A stretch of DNA of 64,000 nt, taken from the NCBI GenBank assembly GCA_001051155.2, contig JYIP02000003.1:3720001-3784000 (forward strand), read 5' to 3'. Of the stretch, positions 13,400 through 24,965 are shown in pieces. The DNA comes from Chrysoporthe austroafricana (lineage: Eukaryota; Ascomycota; Sordariomycetes; Diaporthales; Cryphonectriaceae). The notes below the pieces were generated by a model that did not search any database, had not been told where the DNA came from, and saw nothing but the letters and a program-made list of their open reading frames with translations. Both the position numbers and the translations under genes were made by a program. How positions within the stretch are numbered: position 1 is the first letter of the stretch; the number at the start of each line of letters is the position of its first letter.

Positions 13400-15496
13400 T
13401 CACTCATCCTTAACTTTCACATCAGGTTGCTGCAGACTGCGCTCCTCATCCTCATCTTGCTGCTGCCACCCACTTACATCATCATCATAATCATCAACTT
13501 CTGAGGGAGTGGCGTCCTCCATGTCCGTGTCACCGTCTTCCTGGTCCTGGCGTTCCTCGTTGCCGTTGTCGGCTCGTGCTGACCCGTTGTTGCTGATGGT
13601 CTCGCCGTCCGAGCTGTTAGTGCCGCTGTCGCTATCAGTGTTGTCTTCAGCATCTTCGAAATCGTTCTCGGCGTTTGTGCAGACGCTCCGACTTCCGGCT
13701 GCCAAGGGCTGGAACATGTCGGCCTGTTCACTGGATTAGTGACGCGCCACCTAGTTTGAACGGGACACTCCGTGGATACATACGGCCATCGCCACCGCAG
13801 CAGCCGCATAATTCATACCGTGGTCCTGCGAGTTTCCCACGACAGCAGGTCCTCTCGGCTCATCCGGCCCTGCTGAAGACGAACTAAACGACTGCTGTTT
13901 CGTATACGTCATGAATTCTACCAACAACAGCGCAGCAGTGTGTGCGAGCGACTCCAGAGCCTCGACCTTCCTCCTCCGCAGAGCTTGCCGCTCCAGCCTC
14001 TCGAAGTCACTGGAGTCCTGGCGATACTTAGTCTGCGCGGAGAACGTCGCGACACCTTGGCTGTAATTCTGGGCTTGTCCTGCGTAGTACTGATCGGCCG
14101 GCCCTGCCGAGGAAAATGACCGGTGGCTAGTATTGTGGTGAGAAGCGGCTGCTGCCGCGGCTCCTGCTGAGGCACCGTTCGTGATTGCTGCTGGCTGTCG
14201 ACGTTTCGACGTTGGGACGCGAGATGGCATGATCTTGCCTCCTGGTTTCTTGTCCGCTCGTTTGCTCTTCTCTGGGCCATCTGGGGAGGGAAGGATGATG
14301 ATGGCTCGCAGGGCGGGGCCGATGGCTGCTTCGTAGGCGGCAAGGAGGGCAATTTTGTTGGCCTGGAGGCATTATCGGTATGTCATGTGGCAGAAAGGGG
14401 GAGACACCTTGAGTAGACAGGATGCCAGTGGTGAAGGGCACACCAGCTTGGATGCGGGAAGAAAAGCGTATCTGATCACTACTCACACCATCACTAGCTA
14501 CCGCTTCAGCTGCAGCCTTTACGAGAGCCTGGACGGGCTGCCTTGCCTTTGACGGTATCTGAACGCGTGGGGATCAGTTGGTCTAGCCCGTTTGCAAATA
14601 CCCGTAGCATTAGGCATTATACTCACTAATCGACACGATACGTGTGCCCCAACACACTCGCTGCATCTAGAAATTGGTACGTCAGGGTCAGCGCGTCTCT
14701 GCCATACTTGTGTGAGAAGGACCGATGGGCAAGACGCCAACTCCACTGGCTTTTGGTTACCTGATTCCCGTGTAGTTCCCAACACCACTTTGGCCGACTG
14801 AGAACAAAAATACACGTCAGCTAATGTGCTTCTCGTGAGTCTAGAACATCTCTGGCAGCCGATCCCTCGCCGAGAAAAAGGAGGGGTCAGACCTAGAGCA
14901 TCATGACAGGCCCATTCGGGATCGTTCGCCAGGCGCTTCACACAATAAGCGCAGGGGATGTCACGCTTGTCCCCTCTTCTTCTTTTTGCAGCAGGCTATA
15001 TGGGCTTAGTGTTAGCCGCAGCCTCGTCCGGTACCTCGCCAGCCTGGTCTCAGCGGCGCTTCCCCCCACCACAACACACAAGGCCTGTCAATTGCGTACA
15101 CCTAAATTGGATCTCAAAGGCGAGTTGGGGCGCTTTTTGCCCTTTCCCTTGCCCTGATGCACATTCCGCCTCTCGGGTCCGGGGGCCTTCGATGATGGCA
15201 AGGGAGTCCTGGCCGGCGCGGCAATCTTGGTGACGATGTCGCTGACCACCAGCACAGGTGAGGCCTCATGCCCAGGTCCCTGCTGAGTCTCAGGCATCTG
15301 ATGAGCGTGATGGATATCCTCTAAGACCTCGGCCGGAGGAGGACTGTCGATTTCGACTATCTCATCGTAAGTGTTCGCAGATGCCTCATGATGCCCGAGA
15401 CCCTGCTGCGTGTAGTTAGCCACAGGCGTCGGTCAACTTTGTGAGGGTACAGCGGCGGGGCACAGTGACCTCTTCTTCTTCAATTGGCGGTGGCAT
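13400..15496 (-). CDS. fungal protein with Cys/His cluster and acidic C-terminus, function unknown
   Basis: I reconstructed eight exons on the minus strand, all phase-consistent: 15470-15496, 15100-15405, 14893-14995, 14761-14797, 14627-14666, 14487-14558, 13784-14362 and 13400-13723, giving about 495 residues. A basic stretch (AAKRRRGDKR) is followed by PCAYCVKRL, then WACHDAL, then RCSECVGAHVSCRL. This C-x2-C, C-x-H-like and C-x2-C-x5-C cluster is probably zinc-binding and is spread over three small exons. I recall similar Cys clusters in uncharacterised proteins of filamentous ascomycetes. Further on are an Ala-rich linker, a basic helical segment (DFERLERQALRRRKVEALE) and a very acidic C-terminus. 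The layout suggests a nuclear protein. The first intron (GTCACT donor) and the third (GTCTGA donor) have weak donors, so the 5' end is the least certain part. Confidence 0.75.
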
Positions 15497-15785
15497 GATG
15501 AGAGATTGACCTTGATGCAGCAATACAGAAAGCGTAATTCCTTAAAGCCATGAATCAAATGATGCACATCCACAATCCACGTCGTTCAATGGGATTGTTT
15601 TTGAACAACCCTTGCGAGGCCACTCAACCCTGGACCATCCACGGTGAGCAGGCGGAGGGACGCGATGTGGCCCGTGCACTTGCTCATTTTGCCTACTCTC
15701 ATCATTTACTCAACCTCGTCTCTCAAGCGAAGCTTCACACCAGACAACTCAAATCTCACATTGGAACTACAACGCACAGGCTACC

Positions 15786-16260
15786 ATGTCCAGGAAGAAA
15801 ATTGTCCATGCCTATAGGCATCTCTACCGCGCTTCCCTCAAAGCGGTCTGCTACTCCCAGCCCTCCAGCACCGTCGCCCGCGATCAGCTCCGCCAAGCGT
15901 TCCGCGCTCCGGACGCCGAGTTCGATGCGAGGGCCATCAAGCGGACGATCTGGTTTCTGAATAACGCTGCCAGAGAAACCGGCATAGAGCACAAGATTAT
16001 CAAGAACATTCTCTTTGTGAAGTGGTGGAAGGACTTCGTTGGGAAGCAGGACCGGCCGACGTGGAAGCAGATTGTTGACGGCACCGTCAACAAGAAACCG
16101 TACGTCCGCCAGATCTCACTGTGGTCGTCCCAGCTTCCTACAAAATTGTACCCCTGACGGCAAGTGCAGAACTATGATTGCGGAAACGGCTTATGTGCAC
16201 TACGAGAAGACGATCGCCATGTTGAATAAAACGATGGGTATCTGTCTGCCTTTGCCCTGA
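15786..16260 (+). CDS. LYR-motif mitochondrial protein
   Basis: A 134-residue protein in two exons, 15786-16099 and 16170-16260 (GTACGT donor, phase 2). The N-terminus carries the LYR signature AYRHLYRASLKAV, followed by a helical basic region. Phe comes about 30 residues later (RQAFRA), as in LYR proteins. LYR proteins are small mitochondrial matrix factors that serve respiratory complexes, the mitoribosome or Fe-S cluster transfer. The second exon ends AYVHYEKTIAMLNKTMG, which I associate with a fungal LYR subfamily of unknown role. The particular partner cannot be told from sequence. Confidence 0.8.
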
Positions 16261-16705
16261 AATTACACGGCAGCTCAGCACGCCGCTGGGATACAGATGT
16301 CGACCCGAACTAGAAGAGTACTGGAAACGTGCTATGAAGGCATGCGACATTCTGCCTGTCTTGCTGCGACTGCGCAGGCCAGAGCACCGCCCCAAGGGGG
16401 ATGCATGGCCGATCGGTGTACACCAGCAATCGCCCGACTGCCTACAGGTGGCCTAACACCTGCTGTCAACCCCGGAACAGAGCACCTCTCGGAAACCACA
16501 GTTCTACCTTATTCCAAACCCGTTCAGTTCTGCGTCTCTCCAAAGACGCTCATCTGTAACTACGCGTCCTGTTGTTCAGTACCTGCGGTATCAGTCGGTT
16601 TGTGGACTACCTTGGGGCTGCCTTCAGTCCGCGATCAGGCTCAACCTATATCTCGGACCGCGGCATTGCAATAAAGACTTCGTCCTGTGCGATACGACAC
16701 GACTG
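16261..16705. other. intergenic, nothing supported
   Basis: About 445 bases with an open frame at 16297-16674 that shows no motif, no biased composition and no splice partner. Probably spacer plus the 5' UTR of the next gene. Confidence 0.4.
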
Positions 16706-17449
16706 ATGCCCAATCGGGTGGCCGTCATTTACATCAATGCACGTCTGACTTTTTTATTCTCGACGCCTCGACGCTCTGCCAACCCCTCTTCAATGTTCCC
16801 GTTCCGAAAATCGCGAGCCAAAGTGCTCGCCTCTTCTGCGGCGAAGAAATTGCGCAAACGTGTAAGATGGACGATCTCAGAAGATTATACAGACGAGCAG
16901 AGAGTCTTGAAGAAGCGTCGCCTGGCTTTCGAAGAGCTGCGCGACTCACAGACGTCTTGTGCATCAGTAACGGTTACTGTTGATATGACATCGACCAATT
17001 ATACTTCTAAATCTCGTGAAGTATTCCTAGACGAAGAAGCCGCAATGCGGCGGCGAATGAAGACCGAGCATCGACGTAACAACCCTATAGCAGGCTCGAC
17101 ACTCTCAAGTCATTTGGAGAATGAGTACTTCACTCCGCTGTCAAGTGCAGAGTTTTCCTCGCCGCCTCTCGCACCAAGTGTGACATTTGTCCCCCCCCCC
17201 CTACCGTCCCCTCGCTTCGTGCCCGTTGACACTGTTGAATTGGCTTCTCTCGACCAATTCCGACCGTTCAGTCTCTTCGTGGCTTCTCGCTTCCAATCTG
17301 GGGACGACTCTGGATCTGATATTAGAGGCGTTACGAATACGGTCGGGTCTGACGAATGGAGCAGCGTGAACGCTGATGGCTCAAGGCTTCATGAGATGAA
17401 GATCGAGCCAACGCTAGGAGAGAGACTGAGAGGGCGTGTGGGTGAGTAG
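16706..17449 (+). CDS. basic protein with KRVRWT-SED-TD motif, function unknown
   Basis: Intronless frame of 247 residues from 16706; an internal ATG at 16793 would give 218 residues and starts closer to the motif. I do not recognise a family. Near the start a basic run (RKSRAK, KKLRKR) leads into VRWTISEDYTDEQ and then KKRRLAFEEL. This short basic-acidic block recurs in the small frame at 41930-42169. The middle is Ser/Pro-rich with a PPPLPSPRF run, and the C-terminus is polar. Basic runs suggest nuclear location. No secretion signal and no membrane segment. The gene lies at the edge of the decayed region that follows, so it may be young or fast-evolving. Confidence 0.5.
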   Translation: MPNRVAVIYINARLTFLFSTPRRSANPSSMFPFRKSRAKVLASSAAKKLRKRVRWTISEDYTDEQRVLKKRRLAFEELRDSQTSCASVTVTVDMTSTNYTSKSREVFLDEEAAMRRRMKTEHRRNNPIAGSTLSSHLENEYFTPLSSAEFSSPPLAPSVTFVPPPLPSPRFVPVDTVELASLDQFRPFSLFVASRFQSGDDSGSDIRGVTNTVGSDEWSSVNADGSRLHEMKIEPTLGERLRGRVGE

Positions 17450-17451
17450 GT

Positions 17452-17496
17452 GAGTGGGAGTGGGAGTGGGAGTGGGAAGGAGAGTGGGAAGGAGAG
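17452..17496. repeat. GTGGGA hexamer-type microsatellite
   Basis: Direct run of GTGGGA-like units directly after the stop codon of the preceding gene, ending in GGAAGGAGA variants. Confidence 0.8.
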
Positions 17497-17497
17497 A

Positions 17498-18222
17498 TAA
17501 TAATATTACAATGCATGGATGGTGAGTAACTCATCTTGGTGTTAAATGCAACCAGAGCATGAGCACTGACAAGCTTTTTTCCGCCGGAGGCATGTACATA
17601 AGCGAGAATCCGTCCCAGTGTCATTGCAGCAGACGTTTTTTTTTCTCTTCAAGGATCTCCGCCGACATATCGAGACTGTTCATGAGGAAAACTACGTTTC
17701 TCTGGATTCGCTTGCTGCCGCCTCCGGAAAGGACAATGAAAACCTCGAGGAGCTTTGCTAGCAAGGCTAACTCGGCTGGGCCTACATAGAGCTTGCGAGC
17801 GGACTAAGCAGTTGCCGGATGAGCACTCTATTTCCACGTCTCTCAATTTCAGAATATTGGAGAGTATCCTGAACCGATGGCGGACACCTATTACATTATG
17901 CGAGCTTCACATGTTGCGCCGTTGCGTCATGGTCGGTCGCTAGCGGCCCTGGCTACTAAAGAACACGAATTGAATACATGACGGGCGAAATAATAAGTTG
18001 TAGAACTTTCAAGAAAGACCGATGGCAGCAAAAAGGGCTGTACATGTACGTACCATGCTGACCGACGAAGTTTGGTTTGTTGGCATCCCTACAGCCTTGA
18101 TTTTGAGCTCAGCGTCTTTTTGGGCAACCTACCACTTGAATATCGAATCCTCGTTTACGGCCTGTTGAGGTGACTAGCCGTCCGTTTCGACACTTCCAGA
18201 AGCACTCACTTCGCTTCCTCAG
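17498..18222. other. spacer before the gene relics, nothing supported
   Basis: About 725 bases. Short frames at 17559-17943 show no motif. This probably belongs to the same decayed stretch as the pseudogenes to its right. Confidence 0.4.
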
Positions 18223-18640
18223 CTAGTGCGATAGACCAGTTCTGTCAAATCGCAACGGGATGACCGCTAGCGAGAAGATGGGTATCTTCTTGCCTGGTTC
18301 AAATTCTGGTGGCAGATGGACATTCACAGTTCGCTCTCCTTTGTGAAAGGCCCCGTCGAAAGTCCAAGTTTCGCAGTCGAGTCTAATGGGCAGCAAATCT
18401 GGCTGTGGACAGCATTTCACAGCGAGAGCGATATCGTGACCGTTCTCATGGATGGCGACGATATCTCCCGGGCCGAATAGCTTCTGAAAATCAGCTTCCG
18501 TGAAATATCCCTCCTGGAACAAGCTGTCCCCCTCAGAGTATGTCTGACCAAACCACTTACGTAGATAATCTAGTAGCACACCATACGTGACCAATGCGAT
18601 GAAGCACTCGATAAATACCACTATTTGCTCGTCAATTTTC
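18223..18640 (-). pseudogene. fragment resembling the N-terminal domain of fungal AAA ATPases (DUF7025-like)
   Basis: The frame reads LRKWFGQTYSEGDSL, then FTEADFQKLFGPGDIVAI, then CETWTFDGAFHKGERTV and IPIFSLAVIPLRFDR, followed by a stop. The order 'F-LFGPGD-V', 'W-FDG-F' and 'I-I-SL-VIPL-F' resembles the domain that precedes the AAA module in many fungal ATPases. No Walker A or B sequence follows on this strand before 17.5 kb. This is therefore a fragment of about 120-140 codons, not a working gene. It lies head to head with the next pseudogene. Assignment is from remembered family pattern, so moderate. Confidence 0.5.
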
Positions 18641-18799
18641 CTACCTACAATTGGCTTGTTTCGAAGGTGAGGGCGGAATGGAGTTTTGAGACCGTGGGCG
18701 AGGATGTCCGGATGGGGAGTCCACCAACAGCTGCTGGGCATGCTGAGTGGTGGTGGAGAACGACGTGTAAGTCGAAAAACACAGCCACCCACGGCTGAG

Positions 18800-21518
18800 A
18801 TGACCTTCCACATCCCATGGGACATCATGGAGTTCTTCCAGTCTCAAGGATATGACGTTTCTGCGCACGAGGTTCTGCTTCATCTTATGGTTCTAAATGG
18901 TGTCGACAACAATGACCAATCCATTGCATCTGCAGATTATATGGCTCAGATCTGGCCTTCTACGGTTCAACAATACTAGAGATGTTTCAGGGCCTTCTCA
19001 GAGACAAAGACCAGATTCAAAGCCGTAAGTTTTTTTTTTTTTGTCTCATACGTAATGCTGTCTTCACCACTACTACTCCGCTGCGCGTTCAAAGGTCATT
19101 GCTAATCTATGGCATGTAGCATGGATACACGCACCACAGACCTCAGAAGGGCTTGGGAGATGATAATGTATCTCGATTATTCATCATCCGGGTCATTGAA
19201 TCGGTTTATTCTGTTGCTGAGGTGGAGAAATTTTAGCATGGCTCCATGCTTCTCTAACCTCAGTCAAAGACGATACCGGCTACTGCACTTGCTACCCTGT
19301 CATAGAAGAAAGATCTGTTCGGAGCTTCGAAGCTTCTGGTCTCCCGGATGTGAACATAAGAAAGTTGTGCACGGTCCGGCCCAGCCTCGAACGCGTCAGA
19401 CTGGTCTCTAATCGTTCCAATTCCACTGTCGTGGCTGACTGCTGGGTGAAGCTGCTGGGCAATGCTGTCTGCGTCAGAGGATATCCGACCGCACGTAGAC
19501 TAAGACAGCAAATGGGACTTGAGATCACCCTCGATATTATGGTCGCTCTGGCCGACTGCGAACGATTGGAAATCTTTGCGGGGAAATTCTTCATCAAAGG
19601 TATTGACTTCATCGTGACGCCAACCAAGTCGGAAGAGAACATCATCTACTGGCACCTGCTGGCCAACAAAGACAACGAATACATGTCATACATGGACAAG
19701 AAGATTCTTGGTCTCTCACACACTTATCCCCAGAACCTCACCATCCAGGATCTAGAATCCTGCCGTCACATTCCGGGTTGGTCTGATAAAGTAGACAATC
19801 TAGCTGGTGAGCTTTACTCATGGCATTTCATCTAGGTACGAAGTACTCTGATTCCTGACCCCATCTAGGCACCTCCAGTGCTTCTTACGGAATTACCAGC
19901 CAGCTCAGGCCTGGATGAAGCAAGACCAGGCATTACGCTCGACAAGGTTTCCATCTCTGCCGGCATGTACGTGACTTTAGGAGCGTCAGCAAGCATGTGG
20001 AGAAATGCCAAGCCCGTGCAAACTAGGCTCCGAGACAAGTACACGGATAAACTACGATGAGTCTCGCAAAAGTTCGTTGTTCTTTACGACCCAAAGGACC
20101 GGAGAGCGTGGCTCGTGGACGGTGCCAGCGCACTGCCCCATCTTGTTCGAGCGACTTTGGAACGTGACATGCAGAGTGAGTATTGGCGTCATTGCTGCCT
20201 TTCGAAAGGACGACTTCTCGCAGAACCCGAAATATCGGATCGTTTCAGTGGCCAGACCGCAGCATCGTGGGTTCTGAACAATTCCATGAATACCGGTCTT
20301 GCGCTGTTCGCGCAGCCATCGCAAGGGGAAGATGTGGAGACCATGGCGGCCATCGGACCTAGAAGCACATTGGACCTAGAAGCACATTGGACCTAGAAGC
20401 ACATTGGACCTAGAAGCACATTGGACCTAGAAGCACACTCATGACTACATCGAAACGGAATGAGACCTTTTCGGACAGGGTCGAGACTCTCCATAGCCCC
20501 TTAGAGAAGATCGTGGCCCATCAGCGAGAAGCCGCGTCCGAACATAGTGTCAACCTCCGGCTAAGAAATCCTGCCCACCGTTGGTTGGAAGGTTTTGACT
20601 TCATGGACGTTGCCCTGGAACGAGAGCCCTTCTCTAATCGTGTCGCCGAGCTCAGAGCAATGGGCCCAGGATGGATCGATCTGACTAGAGTTCTGGGTGC
20701 GATCACGTTCTTCGGGACAGGTTTTGGGGACCTGATTCGAACATCTAATAGGGAGTTAGGGTGCTCTGTCTGTCTTCTCAATCTCTAGGTCCCTAAAGAC
20801 CGGGAGTACTTGGCAATTCGCTCGACAGAGTTAGAAGCCATGCTAGAGACAAAGGGGCTTCTAGCAAACGCGTCTTCTGACATTGAGCGAGGGGTTAAAT
20901 TGGGGCGCACTTGACGACATATTCCAGCGCTGCCAATGTTCGCAGCATCCTGCGGTCCAGCACGACCGTATCCAAGTTCTGCTGCCCAAGAGACTCAATT
21001 GGTCGGGGGAAAGCCTCAAGACACCTGCAAACTTGCCGCAAAGGGGAGCTGTCTTGTTCAGTCACAGTTGGCGTGGCATCTTTGGTTTGAGTCGTTCGTA
21101 TAAGTCTGTAGAGGGAAAGGCTGACTGCGAAAGCCTGATGGCTAGTGAAGCCAACTTCGTTAGGTGCAAAGAGCAGGCCCGGTCAGATGCTACAATTCCA
21201 CATACGCCTTCTGAACCACCCTCGCAGGCAGAGAAAGATAAATTACAGCCTGTTGTCTTGATGAATCCCGAGGAGCATCGTCAACCGGACGGCAGAGAAT
21301 ATCGAGCCCGTCCCAAGTCAGCCACCATCAACCAGGAAAATCTCCCGACGCATATGATCCTTGCACAGCTGGAAGCTAGAGCCAGTCTGTCGGCTGCAAG
21401 ATGGGAGTACATCCAGATGAAGTACTCGTCGAGTCCTACTAAGGTCCCTTTTTCCATGGTAGAAGACGATTCGAGAAGGAAATTGACTGTCCGTTCTGGT
21501 CAAGAACCCGTCACCTAA
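18800..21518 (+). pseudogene. broken copy of a large fungal-specific protein of unknown function
   Basis: Successive frames match, in order, a large uncharacterised protein type I know from filamentous ascomycetes. These are an N-terminal block (TFHIPWDIMEFFQSQGYD, FNGVDNN-type), a middle block (VVADCWVKLLGNAV, LEITLDIMVALADCER, FAGKFFIKG, YWHLLANKDN), a C-terminal block (LPHLVRATLERDM, GPGWIDLTRVLGAITFFGTGFGDLI) and RIQVLLPKRLNW. The reading frame is broken at least four times: a frameshift near 18965, another near 19890, an in-frame TGA at 20058-20060 where the family has Trp, and another shift near 20880. A 17-bp tandem repeat also sits inside at 20355-20439. A few real introns (for example from about 19806) may remain. 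So many breaks mean the gene no longer makes its protein. Confidence 0.7.
20355..20439. repeat. five tandem copies of a 17-bp unit
   Basis: Unit GGACCTAGAAGCACATT repeated five times head to tail; only the last copy differs, by one base near its end. Seventeen is not a multiple of three and each copy contains TAG, so the array shifts and closes the surrounding reading frame. Near-identity of the copies suggests a recent expansion. Confidence 0.95.
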
Positions 21519-23039
21519 GCATGTGGCTTCATGGGATATACAAGGATAGAATACTGCGTTGTCCGTGAAAGGTATGGAAATCATTCCTCGCGGAGGCAAT
21601 GGCGTTGATGAAAAGCCAACCAAGTTGCTGATACTACATGCGAGAGACTGGATATTCGCGATGCGCGACGGTGAGCATCATGAGCGCCCCGGGGCTGCCG
21701 TTGGGCGGTTGGCTCGGCCGCAGGTGCGTCCGACAAATCAAACGTCGGGGCCGGCACACGACGACCCCAGGGCCGACACATCTGATTCTGTAGGAGAATA
21801 CGAGACTATGGTTGCTAGATTCGGCTCGTCTGAGCTATTTCTAGAGGTCAGGAATGGCTAGGGCTCTCATCATGTGTTGACAGCAAGGTAACAAGAACAT
21901 TGGCGCTCGTCCTTGATATAGTCATCCCTCTTTGGCTCTTCGATCAAGCTGCCGTTGAGAGGACTCCACGGCAGCTCCTCTGCTCCATGTAGTACTTCTC
22001 GGGCTCCCAACGAGTCGGGGCTGCTCGGTGACGTCTAGTCACCTCCTCCAGCAGGGTTTGTGCAGCCAGCAGCGTGAGCTGTGGTATGCACTGCGACAGA
22101 GGCATTTGCAAGCCGCCCAGCCGCCACCTGCATGATCAGGCCTCGCAGCACAAATCATGATGAGTACTCTACCCAATTCGGCCAGCTGCATTGTGCGACG
22201 GGCCTGGTCAGTCGAAGCAGATCCCTGGCTTCCACGCCGTCTCGGGACGAGCCCTCACATCAGGAGAGCTGGTTTGGACCCTAGGCAGATCTTGCCCGGG
22301 CTGTAGGATGTCGTGTTGTTGCACGAGTTTCAATACGGGTCGAGGGTGGTGTGGTTTTGGCTTGTGAGATTCGGACGGTGGATCTTCCCTCAAGGTATCG
22401 CTGGGTACGGGGTAGTTCGTACCTAGTAAAGTGGTCGGAGTCAGTTGAGGGCGAGAGGTGGACCGTCGTCACCTGTGGAGAATGGGCGCAGAGAGCTACA
22501 AATTACAGGGGGGAGGGGAGGGGCCGGGCCAATTAGCGTCTCCCGCCGGATGAGCTTCAGGCGTGCTCCACTGGTGGTGGCCTGTCTCTTTGTGCACGTC
22601 CGTATTGCGGGGTCAAAGGGTCTCAATCAGTGCTCTGCCATCACCACTTACCACTTATGACTGCACAGACAGTACGGAGTACCACAGTACCAGATGGGCC
22701 GTGATAATGATAACGCCCACTAGCAGCAGATCGATCCCCCTTCCTATTTCTGCATCAACATCTTGAGCTCGAGCCTAACCTTCTCCCTCCTCCTCCCTTC
22801 TCCCGCCTCCAACCCGTCCCATCCCAACACCAGATCCAATTTACCAAACGTACCACTGAAGTCGAAGTCGAAAGCGCTCGTCGACCACTGATCGCAACCT
22901 ACGCATCGTGGGGTCCCTTCATGGAACTCCTCCTGCTGGCAATTGGCCGTATCGCGACCGCATCGACGACTTTGGTCTCGTTATTTGAGACCATTGTCTA
23001 GAGGCGGCTGCATTACAGGGCCTATTACTGCCAGAGAGC
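21519..23039. other. intergenic, possible tail of the pseudogene then promoter of the carrier gene
   Basis: About 1.5 kb. An open stretch at 21559-21861 has no motif and could be more of the decayed gene. From about 22750 the sequence is CT-rich, as expected for the 5' flank of the carrier gene. Confidence 0.4.
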
Positions 23040-24523
23040 ATGCCAGCTGAGCTCATATCCCTCCACCAAGATGGTACCAAGCTTCAGCCACCGACCATGC
23101 CTTCTCAAGGCAGTAGCAGCAGCAGTGGTGGGAATACGGCCAGGAGGGGCGAGAGAGATGCATCAGTAGCGAACAACACAACGGGCGCACAGGCAGAGGT
23201 GAAGCAGCACATCTCCCACGAGCACACGAGGTTCATCAAGCGGTATAGGACGGAGGTGGCAGCCAGTGCCTCCAGTGTTCTGTCCACCCTGGCGACTTTC
23301 CCCCTCGACAGTGTCAAGACGCGAATGCAGACGTACAAGTATTCTGGATTTGTGGATTGCGTGCGGCATACCTACCAGACCGAGAAATTGAGGGGCTTCT
23401 TTCGGGGTAAGGATTGACCCTTCATCTCGCCGAGACTCCTCACCTTGCACACTGTCTAGAACTTCCAATGTGCTGACACTCTTCTTTCTTGTGTCCTTTA
23501 GGCGTGACTGCCCCCTTGGCAAGCATCACTCTGGTTCGAACTGTCTCTTTCTCGATTTACCAACGATCGAAATACGCATACTCGGCTTGGTTGAAGAAGA
23601 ACTTTGACATCGATGTTCTTGGTCATGTCAACAAGAAGGGGACTTATCCGAACTTGACTTCAGTCGCTTGTTTCGGCGCGGCGGGTGCTACAGCTGGTTC
23701 TTGTATTACATTGATCGCATGCAAGTCCTCTCAGCCTACGTTTTGGGCCTGTATTTCGCTGTTGCACTTAATTCAGGCCACTCACGCTTTATAGGCCCCT
23801 TTGAACTCACGAAATTGAGTGCCCAAGTGTCTGTCCTCCTCGCCGACCGAAAAAATTGCCCCCGTCCCGAGAGTTACAAGATCGCAGCCACATACCAGAA
23901 CAAGGGAACACTCAAGACAATGGCAAACATCATGCGGCATCGTGGACCTTTCGGCCTGTACACCGGATTCAATCTGCATTTGTGTACGTGTTTCAATCCA
24001 GCTGATCTCCCACCCTCCCTTCCCTGCACAAGGGAAGCAAACACTGGGGAAGTTGAAAGCTTCCTCACGCCGTTGCTTGTACTAATTGGGTACTCAGTGA
24101 GGGATTCGCTTGGAACCGGCATCTACTTCATGACTTACGAGAGCAGCAAGCAGCTCTTGACGACCTTTGGTGGCGACGGTACCCATTCAAACCCTCTAGC
24201 GGTCCTTGTGGCAGGCGGTCTGTGCGGTATCGTGTCCTGGGCAATGATCTGTGAGTACATGATAATCTTTGGTGTCACAGGATGTTGGGCTAATGTTTCT
24301 GTCAGATCCAATTGACTCTGCAAAGAGCATCTACCAACGGAACTGTCTGATGTACTCTAGGGGTCAGAAAGTGCCTCCTGTGAAGATTGAGTTCTTTCGG
24401 AGGCACATGTACCGAGGACTAGGCGTGTCGATGGGCCGATCATGCGCCGTGAATGCCGTATTCTTCTCGTCATTCGAGTTCTTGAAAAAGCGCATTAATG
24501 CGCTCAAGGACTACGAGCAGTGA
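23040..24523 (+). CDS. mitochondrial carrier family (SLC25-type) protein
   Basis: Inner-membrane solute carrier of 381 residues with three repeated modules. Exons: 23040-23406, 23502-23720, 23795-23983, 24098-24250 and 24306-24523; all joins keep phase. The three carrier signatures are all present: FPLDSVKTRMQ in module 1, CPFELTKLSAQ in module 2 and YPIDSAKSIYQ in module 3. The second intron starts with GC instead of GT (GCAAGT). Its splice restores the second signature, so it looks genuine. The first ~65 residues are a polar Ser/Gln-rich extension. An in-frame ATG at 23097 is an alternative start. The substrate cannot be told from sequence; an uncharacterised fungal carrier is the best description. 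Confidence 0.92.
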
Positions 24524-24965
24524 GTGGCTGCGCTGCTTCCGGCTACGATCGTGGCAGCCACCTTGTATCGCATCTCCGGTACAATGGACGGAAACCGGAT
24601 TTGTACGGGTCGTTGGTTGGCTAGGCTGCGTGACTGGAAACTCCGGGTTGATTTTCTGTACATTAAGAGATTCCGGACCAGGGCCATATGGATTTGGCAT
24701 TCAATTTTTGACATGAAGGGTTACCAAGGGAATGAGGCTGCAGACGAGAGTCCGCCAGTATCTTTCAAGAGAAAATGAAATGAAACCAAACACTTCAAGA
24801 ACATTATACAACGCTCACAATTCTGTTCTAGCTGAACCAGCAGGGGTGAGTAGCCTCCTACGAATGTAGGCAGAATGGTAAATTGTTCTCGAGTGGAGGC
24901 GGTGCCACCCGGGCCAGGTGTTCATAGGCCTCTACACGTTTACTGCGACGGACGTCCTCGTATGT
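24524..24965. other. intergenic between convergent genes
   Basis: About 440 bases of 3' flanks; nothing else seen. Confidence 0.5.
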
